Shown: in pieces, positions 1-9,399 of the stretch
How the letters are laid out: every line of letters begins with the position of its first letter
Position numbering within the stretch: position 1 is the stretch's first letter
NCBI GenBank assembly: GCA_030063045.1
Contig: JAQSEB010000045.1
Span: forward strand, 1-64,000
Direction of reading: 5' to 3'
Source of the DNA: Pratylenchus scribneri
Lineage: Eukaryota; Nematoda; Chromadorea; Rhabditida; Pratylenchidae
Length of the DNA: 64,000 nt
The notes under the pieces: model-generated
Seen by the model: the letters and a program-made list of their open reading frames with translations, nothing else
Told to the model about the DNA's origin: nothing
Database searches by the model: none
Program-made: the position numbers and the translations under genes

Positions 1-169
1 CCCCGTTAATAGAGAAGTACCTCGACTTTTTATAAAATTAATTATTAACAAGGCATTTTTAAATTCAATTTTTCAATTCATTTTATTTAAATTATATTTT
101 TTAAATTTTTATAATTTGAGAATATTAGTTATTTTATTTACAACAATAAAAATTCCTAAACCAAGCAAA
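1..169. other. AT-rich left edge, no gene seen
   Basis: Very AT-rich flank upstream of the first gene. No RNA gene or repeat was recognised. It presumably contains the 5' UTR and promoter of the gene starting at 170. Confidence 0.4.
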
Positions 170-558
170 ATGGTCAGAATTCGATGCTCAAATTGCAACC
201 ATTATTGTAAGTTTTTCATTTTTATGACATATATAAATACATTCATTTGGATTTTTGTGCAGATACAAAGGAAGAGCCCAAGAGTGTTTCCTACATCCTT
301 GATTCTTGTTTACAATTAGTGTGTTTTGGGTTATTTCTTTTAATTGCTTACCCTTTTGTTCAAAATTGGTTTACACTCTTGGCATGGATATTTGTTGGCA
401 TGTTCATTATCTTTAGTGTGTTTTGCATCATTCCCGGTGCCTTGATTTATAACTGGTGTCTCACAACAGGGCGTTTAGTAACCAGTTGCCCCAATTGCCA
501 TTTCACTCCTGCCGTCACCCCTTGCGGGAATAAGATATGCCCAATTTCTAATGTTTGA
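170..558 (+). CDS. Small two-TM protein with CxxC motifs at both ends (110 aa)
   Basis: Two exons: 170-206 (37 nt) and 263-558, joined at phase 1 across a 56-nt GTAAGT...GCAG intron. The predicted protein has an N-terminal CSNC motif followed by His-Tyr, then two hydrophobic segments (about residues 28-45 and 50-75), then CPNCH and two further Cys near the C terminus. The Cys pairs on either side of a membrane hairpin look like a split zinc ribbon, loosely recalling the LITAF arrangement, but I cannot assign a family. A paralogue with the same first-exon length (37 nt), same intron phase and same CxxC/membrane/CxxC order lies at 9111-9399 on the other strand, which is the best support that this is a real gene. 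Function unknown. Confidence 0.7.
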
Positions 559-1498
559 ATGAAATTTTCAAAAGAAGTAAAGAAAATGATGAATGGATTA
601 TGATTTGATTTTGTTAATTTCTTCAAACTTGAAAGAATTGTTTTCTAAATAAAAATTCGGAAATCTGCACTGGAATAAATTTAAATATTTTAACATTACA
701 TATAAAAATAATATAGTTGTTTGACATTTGCGGATGAACAAGGGTGTACCCAAAAAATCCGAAAAAATTAAGGGAGGCTTTACACTCTAAATTTACATAT
801 AAATTTTTTTGCCTTCATTTTTATCCCATGAAGACAATTTGTCCCACCGCTTTTTGCTCACGACAAATTTGCATGAAAAACGACAAATATTAGTTTTGGT
901 CTGCGAATTTGGATTAGATTTTTCAAGTACACCGACATTCTCAGAAATCAAGCCATATATGTGTCTATCGTTTCTCAGAAGTCAAACCACAAATAATTTG
1001 TCGCTTTTTTCCTTTGTCGAGTGCTAATTTGGAATGGTCTCGCCGTCTATTTGGCCATGAAATACACAGATGGGCCAGCAAAAAAAAAATTAGCCCATTT
1101 CCTTATTGGATACCTTGTGCGTGCTTTTCTTAAAACAATTAAAATTCATTTAAAGTAAAAATGTAAAATGTTGCATTTCCTAAAAAAAGTGAAAAATTGA
1201 AAATTTTTCCAAATAAAATTAAAATTATATTTTAAGAAACGCGACATTTTACTCTTTTTAAGAAATGCGAAGTCGAGGGCACCTTTTTTTCTCACGGATA
1301 CAACATATCAATGCATGGTTTTTTCTCACTCTTTATGCAATTTTTCTTTTCACAAAAGTCACAACCACCACAAGAAACTCTAATTTTACTTTACTTATTA
1401 GAATGAGAATATTTAATTGGTGTAGACTGTAGAGTGTAGACTATCTATTTATTTGCCATAAAATTTCATTTTCACATTAATTCCTTCTATTAAAAAGG
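559..1498. other. Intergenic, no gene assigned
   Basis: About 0.9 kb of low-complexity AT-rich DNA. A 72-codon open frame at 809-1027 shows no domain, no splice context and no paralogue, so I did not call it. The region just before 1499 should carry the receptor promoter; no clear TATA box was picked out. Confidence 0.4.
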
Positions 1499-3355
1499 AT
1501 GGAAGAAGAATTGTTGAATTTTTTAATGGTCCATGGCAACATATTCATCTATTTTTCCATTTGCTTGAGTGCGCCATCCATTCTGCTATATTTGGCCGAA
1601 ATTGTGACAATTTTAAGGCATAAATGCTTTCACAATTCCTTCCATGCACTTTTCATCTTCCGTGCTGTGCCAGTAAAATTTTTTACTAATTTAATTTTAC
1701 TTACCAACAAAATATTTTTTTAAAAAAAACTTAGTTTTTGACTTCTAATAAATCCGAAATCAGTTTTAGACCCTTCATACTTTATACCAATTTGCAGATC
1801 TCATTGAATGATATATAAAATGTCATGGTTTGGCCCAAAATGAAAGAGTTTAAACCAAAACAGGAAAAATGATTTAATACACTTTAGTTTTGACCAAACC
1901 AGACAAATTATATATCAATTGAGGCATTTGATAAGATTTACAAATTAGTATAAGGTTTATAGGGTCTAAATCCGGTTTTGGATTTATTAGAAGTCAAAAA
2001 CTATTTTATTGATAAAAAATATTTTTATTGGTATAAAAAATAATTTAGTTGGTAAAAAATATTTTATTTTTAATCCACAGGATCTTCTCTACACTTTTGA
2101 TTCATATTATGGCACTCGTTTACCGAATATATTTGGCCATTTGCTTCTCAATTTCTACCAAAAATTGCCCAAATTTTGTTTGGCCCTATTTGCATTTCTC
2201 ACCAATTATTCATTTCAAGCTGATAATTTGGCCACTGTTTTCATTCTATTGCATCGATTCACGGCCATCGCTTTCCCAATTCGTCATGAAAAAGTTGGAA
2301 AATTATTCATAATTTTAATAACATTTTTAAGCTTTGGACAAAATGGCTTTTGCCTTTGGCATTTTTGGTCATTTTTTGTCTGCCTTTATATGCAATTGAA
2401 TTATTTAAAATTGAAGGAATAATTCTTGTGACTGAATCAAATAATGATGGCACTATTAAATTTATCATTGCTATTGCTGAGGCTCAAAATGTAATTTATC
2501 CATTTAATAAGGAAAAATATTAATTTACATAAAAAATGGCTGAATTTACATAAATTCTTTGTGTCAAAAATATTATATATATTTTTGAGGCAATACAACT
2601 TGGCCATAACTTTGTATTAGGGCTCATTGTTAAGTTCAGGGAAGGATGGGATTAAGTGCTAGAGGTTTGGTGTTAGGGATTTTTAAAGAAATCTGATTTA
2701 GCCAAATCATATGGCCTTAAAAATATAATATTTTTCGACAGGGAAGAATTTATGTAAATTCAGTCATTTTTATGTAAATTAATAGAGATTCATTTAATAA
2801 TAATAATAAATTTAAATTATATATTATCAAGGGCACCTCCATAATCAAAAAGTATGTCAAAATTAATACAATTTCTTCGGTTCTCTTTCTATTGATTTGT
2901 ACTTTTTTGAATTTGGCCTGTTTAATGGTTTATCGAAAAAATCAAAATAATTCCAATGAAGCTAGAACAGTGGAAAGGAAATTATTGGTTTATGCAATTT
3001 GCACATTTTTTGGTCATATGCTCATCGCAATTTTGATGGTCAATTCATTCAATTTTATTCAAATTTATATAAATATTTTATTCAGATTTGCACTGCAATT
3101 TTTATGGAATACCAAAATATGACACTTTTGACCATTTTTAACACTCAATACAATTGGATGGTTGATTTGGGCACTGTGGTTTTGCCAAGTTGGCTCATTC
3201 TCTGGGCCAGTCCCAATTTTAGGCAACATTTGGCGGCCGATTATATCCCTAAATGCATTTTAAATAAAATTTATCGAAGAAATTCGGTTACCACAATAAA
3301 TAATACAACAACAAATGTAATAAAGCGAAATTCATGGATGGAAGGAATAAAATAA
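1499..3355 (+). CDS. Serpentine 7TM chemoreceptor, srg-like (340 aa)
   Basis: Five exons, all phase 0: 1499-1672, 2081-2293, 2332-2490, 2832-3038, 3086-3355. The spliced product is 340 aa with seven hydrophobic segments, a normal length for nematode serpentine receptors. The third segment ends in FILLHRFTAIAFPIRHEK, followed across the intron by LWTKWLLPLA; both blocks are characteristic of the class-gamma (srg) type receptors as I know them, and the seventh segment ends in LILWASPNFRQ. The second intron starts with a weak GTTGGA donor. The first and third introns are enlarged by inverted-repeat transposons (1735-2005 and 2518-2785). Likely a plasma-membrane G-protein-coupled chemosensory receptor; ligand unknown. 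The start codon is the first Met before the first hydrophobic block. Confidence 0.85.
1735..2005. repeat. Palindromic MITE in receptor intron 1 (family A)
   Basis: Inverted repeat: the left end TAGTTTTTGACTTCTAATAA is mirrored at the right end near 1985-2005. The interior carries the core GCAGATCTCATTGA and a GTCATGGTTTGG segment shared with elements at 4940-5311, 8228-8528 and 15271-15689. No target-site duplication resolved here. No coding capacity. Confidence 0.7.
2518..2785. repeat. MITE in receptor intron 3, TA-type target
   Basis: Terminal inverted repeats of about 40 bp beginning TTAATTTACATAAAAA, with TA dinucleotides immediately outside both ends, as for Tc1/mariner-derived MITEs. 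It lies in the intron between exons ending 2490 and starting 2832. The interior is non-coding. Confidence 0.65.
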
Positions 3356-3998
3356 TTATTTTTTCTTCATTTAATTTTTGTTTATTTTTTTGATCATCTG
3401 CAGAAATTGCCGATAAAATTTTTTTTTTTAAAATATTCACAATTTTCTTTTTTGTTTATTCTATAATTTTTTTATTTTCATTAGAGTGAATTTAATGTAA
3501 TGTCATATGATAATGATTTATAAAATAAAATGTCAAAACCCAGATCAAATAAATACATTCTATTCCCCACTAAAATTTCATTAGTGTCGGTCTCGATCTC
3601 GACCGGAACCGAGAACCGAGGCTGAATTCAAGGCGAGACGAGACAGAGAGGTTAAACTCGGTCCCAAAAATCCGAGGAATTCCTCTTTTTCCTCGGCGAG
3701 ACCAATCTTCTTGCTACCTTTTATTAAACAGTCCATTTTTGGAGTATGATTTCTGTTAAAAAATTTTAAATATAATATTCAATTGTACAACAAATTTGTC
3801 AATATAGTTTGTTCGAAAAAATCTCAAAAATCTCATTTTTTTTAATTATAAAAATTTGAAAATATTATTTCTTGATACCGAAAATATTTTCACCACGGAG
3901 TGCTTCATTCAAACAAGGAGAGGGGAAGAAATTAATTTCCAAGCTGGCAATTTTCCAATTCATTTCAAAGTTTAAGCATATTGTAGAGCAATTATAAT
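3356..3998. other. Intergenic; GC-richer repeat-like patch at 3580-3720
   Basis: AT-rich 3' flank of the receptor with AATAAA-like signals, then a patch near 3580-3720 containing repeated GTCTCGATCTCG and CGAGAC/GAGACGAG words that resembles a degenerate repeat. A short similar GTCTCGGTCTCGATCGG string recurs near 48541. No gene seen. Confidence 0.4.
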
Positions 3999-3999
3999 T

Positions 4000-4203
4000 T
4001 ACCGTAAATACTCTAATAGAAGCCCAGTTTCTATAGAAGCCCCCTATCCATTGAAATTTTTTTCACAAAAAACCAATTTCTAGTTGAAATTAAGCCGAAA
4101 AAGCCGAAATCATTTTTATTTTTCAAAAATTCCGAAAATTTCCCACCTTAGAGGGTCTCTGAAATTTATAAGCCCATGGAATTCTATTAGAGGATTTACG
4201 GTA
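4000..4203. repeat. Short MITE with TACCGTAAAT ends
   Basis: Ends TACCGTAAAT(A/C)CTCTAAT in inverted orientation (left 4000-4022, right 4181-4203). The interior contains GAGGGTCTCTGAAA, which recurs with a matching right end in the zinc-finger gene intron near 16820-16876, so this is a dispersed family. Confidence 0.65.
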
Positions 4204-4557
4204 TGCCATTGTAGAGTTGCAGTCCACTTTAATTAGTTCCGATTCCGAATTCAATTCGAGTTAGATTTGCAAAAATATCATTTTAGGATATAAAAAAATC
4301 CATAATGAATTAGATCAAATTATTTCAATAAAATGTAGACAAAAATGCACGAATAGATTTTATTTCCTTTCTATTATGCTATAAAAGTTGAAAATAAATT
4401 ATAACCGAAAAGAGAAAAAAATATAAAAAGGATATTTTTTGAAATGACATCCTATATCCTAAATTTTGGAGCCAAAATCAATTCATTCATTCATCGGTGA
4501 AAAATTCCACACAGAGCCAATTCTTAAATTTTATTTTCCATATTCATTGTTCTGAAT

Positions 4558-4654
4558 TCATGGCTTCTTCGCATTTGAACTGGATCCCCCATATGCCTCA
4601 GATAGGAATCTTCCAGGTCCAGATTGGAATCTGGCTCTAGCTAAGTATGCCGTT
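4558..4654 (-). CDS. Orphan terminal exon, unknown gene
   Basis: Minus-strand open segment between a good acceptor (GGACAG at 4655-4660) and a TGA at 4558. It encodes about 31 residues with repeated Arg-Phe (RARFQSGPGRF), then an AYGGSSSNAKKP C terminus, and an AATAAA lies just downstream. A plausible upstream exon at about 4778-4827 would join in phase but is weak. The RF-rich tail invites comparison with neuropeptide precursors, but there is no convincing amidation motif, so I assign no function. It may be a fragment. Confidence 0.3.
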
Positions 4655-4939
4655 CTGTCCTAAAATATTATGTATAATAAGAATCGATAAAAATATTTTT
4701 TATTGATAGCCAAATATTCTTGAAAAATTCAAAAATTTTTAATAAATTTTTTGGTATTGGTACCATTGTCCCTGCCCCCATTAATATACATATACAAGCC
4801 TACTCGAATTTGAGGACCCATATTGCTTCTATGATGAAATTCTATGAAATGCGCTATATAATTTGTTCATAAATGTCAACAACAAATTAACGAGAAAGAT
4901 TCGCAATTTTGCCCATTTTTGGCCTTTGATATAAAAGAC

Positions 4940-5311
4940 AGTTCTAGGTCAATTCCACACTAGTGCAAACGTGAGGCATTCGACTTATAAAAAATCAGAA
5001 ATCGGTTTTAGACCCCACAAAACTTTTACCATTTTGCAGATCTCATCGAGACGCATCGATCGGTATAATTTATCATGTTGATTTGGTCAAAATTAAAGGG
5101 TATTAAGCTATTAAGCCGTTTAAACCATATTTTGTGTTTTTGGTTTTAAACTCTTTAAATTTGGGTAAAACCATGATAAATTATATACCGATCGATGCGA
5201 CTCGATGAGATCTACAAAATGGTATAAGATTTGCTTAGTCTAAAACCGGTTTCTGATTTATTATAAGTCGAAAACACTCACATTTGCACTATGTGGAATT
5301 GACCTCGAACG
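4940..5311. mobile_element. 372-bp MITE with 9-bp target duplication (family A)
   Basis: Ends GTTC(T/G)AGGTCAATTCCACA in inverted orientation, about 31 bp each, and a nearly palindromic interior. It is flanked by an exact 9-bp direct repeat ATAAAAGAC (4931-4939 and 5312-5320). A 9-bp duplication is typical of Mutator-like elements. The core GCAGATCTCATCGAGACGCA is shared with 15271-15689. No ORF of its own. Confidence 0.8.
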
Positions 5312-5361
5312 ATAAAAGACCAGCAGCAGGACAATTAATAAAACAAATGTACTCTCGTTTC

Positions 5362-6519
5362 TTACTCTTTTTCACGTTGTTTCTTTACCTTACAATATGC
5401 AGTGTGGTTATGTATGTAAGCCCGCTTTTCATGTATGTCTACCCCCGTGGGCAACTCGATGTTTTTATGACAATATTCGCAATAGTATTTGTTCGCGTCT
5501 CCCTGCTGTTGATCGTGTGGGGGACAGAAGTGGTGATGGTTGTTGATGGCTTGTTGCTTTGTTAAACCACCCAACCCGAATGTCCGTCCGCAATTTGTGC
5601 AAGTGAATGTGTTCGCCTCTTCCTGTTGATGTTGAGAGTGAATTCTTGCGGGAGTGAAGTTGTAAGGATGATGATTGATGGCTTGATGCGATGTATGTAC
5701 AGCAGGCACATGCAATGGCTGTCCGTATTGGTGGAATATGTTCGCCTGCTGTTGCAATCAGGCATGACCACGGCTACGGCTAAGCCGCGGTTAACCGCGG
5801 CTAGCCGCGGCTACGGGCGGCTAACGGCTACAAATTTTTGAAAATTGGACGGCTACGGGCGGCTAACGGCTTTGAACCCATAGCCGCGGCTAGCCGTGAA
5901 ATAGCCGCCATATACAAATTTTCTATTTTTTTGGAGATTTTTCATAAAACTCCCTCCATCAATATTTATTATTTTTTAATTGAGAAATTTTTGCCATTAT
6001 ATTAAATTTTTTTGTAAAGAATTTTCAAATTCTTCCCAGAGGGGTAATTTTTTGTCTTTTTTTTCTTTTCTGGGCTATTTTGTAAAAATATTTTTGACCA
6101 AAAAAATTTTTTTTCGAAAATACGGCTAACCGCGGCTAGCCGCGGGCGGCTACGGCTATAAAATTTGAAAAAATACGCGGCTATGGGCGGCTACGGCTAT
6201 GAGATAGCCACGGCTAAAACGGCTACGGCTATAAAAAAATGGTAGCCGTGGTCATGCCTGGTTGCAATGTGTGAAGACCCGCAGGCACATGTAATGGCTG
6301 TCCGTATTGGTGGAATATGTTCGTCTGTTGATGTTGAAGTTGAGCGTGAATTCTTGCGGGACAGGAGTAATAATGATAATTGAAGGCTTGTTGCACTGTT
6401 TCACCCGCAGGCACATAGAAATGCTGTCCGCAATATTGGCATATGCCTGCCTCAACTTCGATAATAGCATAGAAGGCGAAGAAAATGGCCAAAGAGGCGA
6501 AGCAAATCAAATATTTCAT
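5362..6519 (-). pseudogene. Secreted Cys/His-repeat protein gene split by a MITE
   Basis: The minus-strand frame begins at 6519 with a clear signal peptide (MKYLICFASLAIFFAFYAII, cleavage near residue 25) and continues to 5362. It carries about five related modules of the form C-x2-C ... QAxNxHxxxC: CQYCGQ near the N terminus, two degenerate copies in which the Cys are replaced (FHQYGQPLHVP), then CTNCGR and CEYCHK modules. A 502-bp transposon (5759-6260) interrupts the coding sequence. The flanking frames are in register across the empty site, so the insertion alone breaks the gene. As it stands, the first part reads about ten codons into the element and stops at 6229. Single-exon, extracellular, possibly metal-binding; function unknown. 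A TATA box lies upstream. Confidence 0.7.
5759..6260. mobile_element. 502-bp hAT-like MITE with perfect 8-bp TSD
   Basis: The terminal inverted repeat CAGGCATGACCACGGCTAC is present at both ends. The 8-bp direct repeat GTTGCAAT flanks it exactly (5751-5758 and 6261-6268). CAGG-type ends plus an 8-bp duplication are hallmarks of the hAT superfamily. The arms consist of repeated GGCTA/CGGC words that can fold extensively. There is no transposase, so it must be mobilised in trans. It sits inside the coding region of the secreted gene. Confidence 0.9.
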
Positions 6520-6602
6520 TCTTTTTGATTGAGTGATTTTGTTTGATTGATTCAGGGGATTTTTGATGGTTTAATGATGGCCTCCCATTGAATTCCACTC
6601 CC

Positions 6603-6611
6603 TATTTATAG
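6603..6611 (-). promoter_or_regulatory. TATA box of the secreted Cys/His-repeat gene
   Basis: Minus-strand TATAAATAGG about 90 nt upstream of the ATG at 6519, a spacing that leaves a short 5' UTR. One of the clearer TATA boxes in the window and consistent with a strongly expressed secretory gene. Confidence 0.5.
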
Positions 6612-6747
6612 AGGTATTTATGACAATGAAAACGATGGACCATTCTCATGTGAATAATTCTTGGAATTTTGCCCATTTATTTCTTCTAAAAATGGCCTAA
6701 TAACAAAGGAACCCAAAAAGAGGGATAGAATAGCATAAAGAAGGGAA

Positions 6748-7333
6748 TGGGCCCAATTGCACTTTAGCCGACCTATTTCGCTGTTTAAGCGACCAATGAA
6801 AATTTTAGGCGACCTTTCAACTTAATGAAAATTCATTCATCTTATGAAAATGGATAGAAAGTTTAAGCAAAATAAATCAAAAGAAAAATTTATTAGAAGG
6901 AAATGTCCATCCGGGTTTGAAACCTAAATCTTATCTTATAAATCACATTCTCCGAGCTCTGAAACTTTTCCTTGACCTACCCCAATCCTAACTTGGCTTT
7001 TATTTCATTTAAATTAAGCAACAAATTGACTAAAATTAAAAGTTTCAATGCTGGAAGCAAGGGAATTAAATTCTGCTAGGCTACTAAGTAAATTTAGGGC
7101 TCAGACTCGGACTGCGAGTTTTCGGTTAGGCTAAGCCATGTTTAGGGCATGGAGCATAAAAGCGAAAGATAGGTCGCTCCCGCCTAGACTTTTTGTGACT
7201 GATTTTAGTGTTGATAATCTAAATTTCGCCAAAAATTTTTCATTGGTCGCTTAAACTTTTCTTTGGTCGCCTAAACCGCGAAAGGTCGCCTAAGCAGTGA
7301 GAAAGATCGGCTAAATTACAATTGTGCCAGGGA
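6748..7333. repeat. Roughly 585-bp MITE with TTTAGCCGA-type ends
   Basis: Left end near CAATTGCACTTTAGCCGACC, right end the imperfect complement (CAATTGTAATTTAGCCGATC). Subterminal TTAAGCGACCAATGAAAA and TAGGCGACC words recur inverted. Non-coding and moderately diverged. Target duplication not resolved. Confidence 0.6.
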
Positions 7334-8227
7334 TTTTAAATAAAATAAAAAGTAACAAGGATGATTCCCAGGGTTACAGAAATTTTGCATTTCCGAGGGA
7401 ATCCGGTAACTTTCCCCACCTTTTCACTCCAAAAATGGGAATGAAATATTGTTGGAAATTATGTGGTTGAAATTTTAATGGACAAATGTGGGAAAGATTG
7501 TCATTTTTCCTTCCTAATCAGTATTTGCCTCGGACAATTCGAGCCCCGGCCCTCGGGGCCAGACTTTGGGCCACGGCCTTTGAGCAGTATTTTTTTATTT
7601 TTTAGTTTTTAAAAAGGGGGAAATTCGCCAATGATAATTTTTCAAGTATTGTATTATATCGATTTTCCCTTTAAAAATATTTATTGTAGCCATATTTGGA
7701 CTTCCAAAATGATAATAATTGTTAAAAGTCAAGGTCGGCGCCGGCCCCTGGGGGTCGGCGCAACACTGTTCCCAATTTGTATATTGCGTAAATTTCATTT
7801 TTTATTTCTTCTATTTTATCATCAATTTCAGTATTCTAACGAAAATGTTAATATATAATTAATTAATATTTTGGTGGACCCATCCAAAATCAACAAAATC
7901 CCAAATCACGGGAATATCATCATCACAGTGGCAATTTGTTTGGCCAATGGCCAGAATGTATGAAAGAATCGAAATTCTTTGGACCCAAAGACAAAGAGAA
8001 GGATGGGGCCATTGAAGATTTCTGTTGATGAGGAAATTGTTGGCAAAAAGCCAGCAGCTTGGGATTGGGAATGGGGATAGGAAGATGGATGGATGTGGCC
8101 ACCACAAATACAATGCATTAGAAGACAATGGATTGTATGGAAAAAGTGCAATCCAATATGCCAGAGCAATAAAGCCGGAGCAAAGGAATAATATGTAATA
8201 GGGAAATATTTAATTTGTCAAAAAATT
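7334..8227. other. Intergenic with GC-rich repeat and possible coding remnant
   Basis: Around 7530-7760 are two GC-rich patches (CCCCGGCCCTCGGGGCC; GGCGCCGGCCCCTGGGGG) about 200 bp apart that look like ends of a degenerate repeat. From about 7870 to 8197 the plus strand has unusually balanced composition and two adjacent open frames that would need a shift near 8020 to join. No domain is recognisable, so I treat it as a possible gene remnant only. Confidence 0.3.
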
Positions 8228-8528
8228 ATTGAAAATGTCGAATAGTTTATAACAGTTTAGCGGTTTGTCCAAAATTCACAAACGATATACCTACTATTGG
8301 ACAGAGCTCGTCAAGACGCGTCGATTGGTATATGATTTGTCATGGTTTCATTGGTTTTGAACCAAAATCCACAAAATAGTTTAAGTGGTTTAATACACTT
8401 TAATTTTGATCAAACTTTGACAAAATATATATCAATCGACGCGTCTTGACGAGATCTGTCGATTGGGTATAGGGTTTGGGGGTTCAGGACAAACCACTAA
8501 ACCGTCATAAATTTTCGACATTTTCAAT
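8228..8528. repeat. Palindromic MITE (family A, diverged ends)
   Basis: Ends ATTGAAAATGTCGAA in inverted orientation. The interior AAGACGCGTCGATTGGTATA is mirrored on the other arm and related to the ACGCATCGATTGGTATA core of elements 4940-5311 and 15271-15689. Its ends differ from those copies, so it is a sub-family. No clear TSD. Confidence 0.6.
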
Positions 8529-9110
8529 ACGAAATCAATTTATTTATGTATGATTTATTAAATTTTATGTCCTTTTTGAATTTGGGAATTTCAAATAATT
8601 GGGACAACATCAAATAAATTGGATACTGGAGAATTTTAACAAAAATAGATCAAAAATTGATTATTACATTCATCATTCACTTCTTCCCGTGCATCGAGTA
8701 TCATCCCTGAAAAAAGAAATAAAAATATATTTTATAATTTTTTTTTGCAAAATGAAAATTGTATTTGATTCATTGTCAATTTTTTTTATATATTTTATTC
8801 AAATTTTAACTGGATTAATATAAATATATTTTCCTGGGGTCAAAACCTTTATCATTAGTCCTATTGTTGATAAACCCAAACTCAAATACTATAATGTAAA
8901 TTAAATTAGGAATGATAAGTTTGGAAAATATTCAGTATATTTTGAAGATTATTGCGAAAAAAATTTATCTTCCGCCTTTTACTTTCATAGTTTCGTTAAA
9001 TTCACATATTTTGCAGAAGTAAATTATCCGGCAAGTATATTCTCATTTTATAATAGAAAAAAATTAAAATTTTTGATGATAAACTTACATTTTACGATCG
9101 TTGTGGCAAT
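8529..9110. other. Intergenic, nothing recognised
   Basis: AT-rich spacer and 3' flank of the minus-strand gene ending at 9111. No RNA, repeat or convincing ORF. Confidence 0.4.
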
Positions 9111-9399
9111 TTATCCATTGTTGACGATGCAATCAGGACATTTGTTCTTAATCAAACTATTCACACCCAACACAAATGAATATGCGCCAACGGCACACAG
9201 TGGGATCAATATAGCAGCTCGGCTCCCGATGTCCGGGATAGCAGTGTAGTAAGGATAAACCAATCCAAGAGTCAATCCACCAAGGGCCAAAAAGAGCGCC
9301 GAATCTTGTTTATCTGCATAAAAGTGAACAAAATTTATTAAATTACTATTTGAAAATCTTACAATGACGCCCACAATCAATGCATGTTTCTGTCGCCAT
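9111..9399 (-). CDS. Small two-TM protein with CxxC motifs at both ends (79 aa)
   Basis: Two exons on the minus strand: 9399-9363 (37 nt) and 9313-9111, joined at phase 1 across a 49-nt GTAAGA...GCAG intron. The product starts MATETCIDCGRHY, has two hydrophobic segments around residues 17-35 and 42-62, and ends in a CPDC motif. First-exon length, intron phase and the CxxC-x2-HY / membrane / CPxC order match the gene at 170-558, so the two are paralogues in inverted orientation about 8.5 kb apart. The C-terminal extension and second membrane region differ, so divergence is considerable. Function unknown; a small membrane protein with possible zinc-binding ends. Confidence 0.7.

Noticed and set aside
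809..1027. 72-codon plus-strand frame
   Set aside because: No domain, signal, splice context or paralogue; length is expected by chance.
7859..8169. Overlapping minus-strand frames of 60-89 codons
   Set aside because: Three frames open at once without a domain; the plus strand of the same segment looks at least as protein-like, so at most an old remnant.
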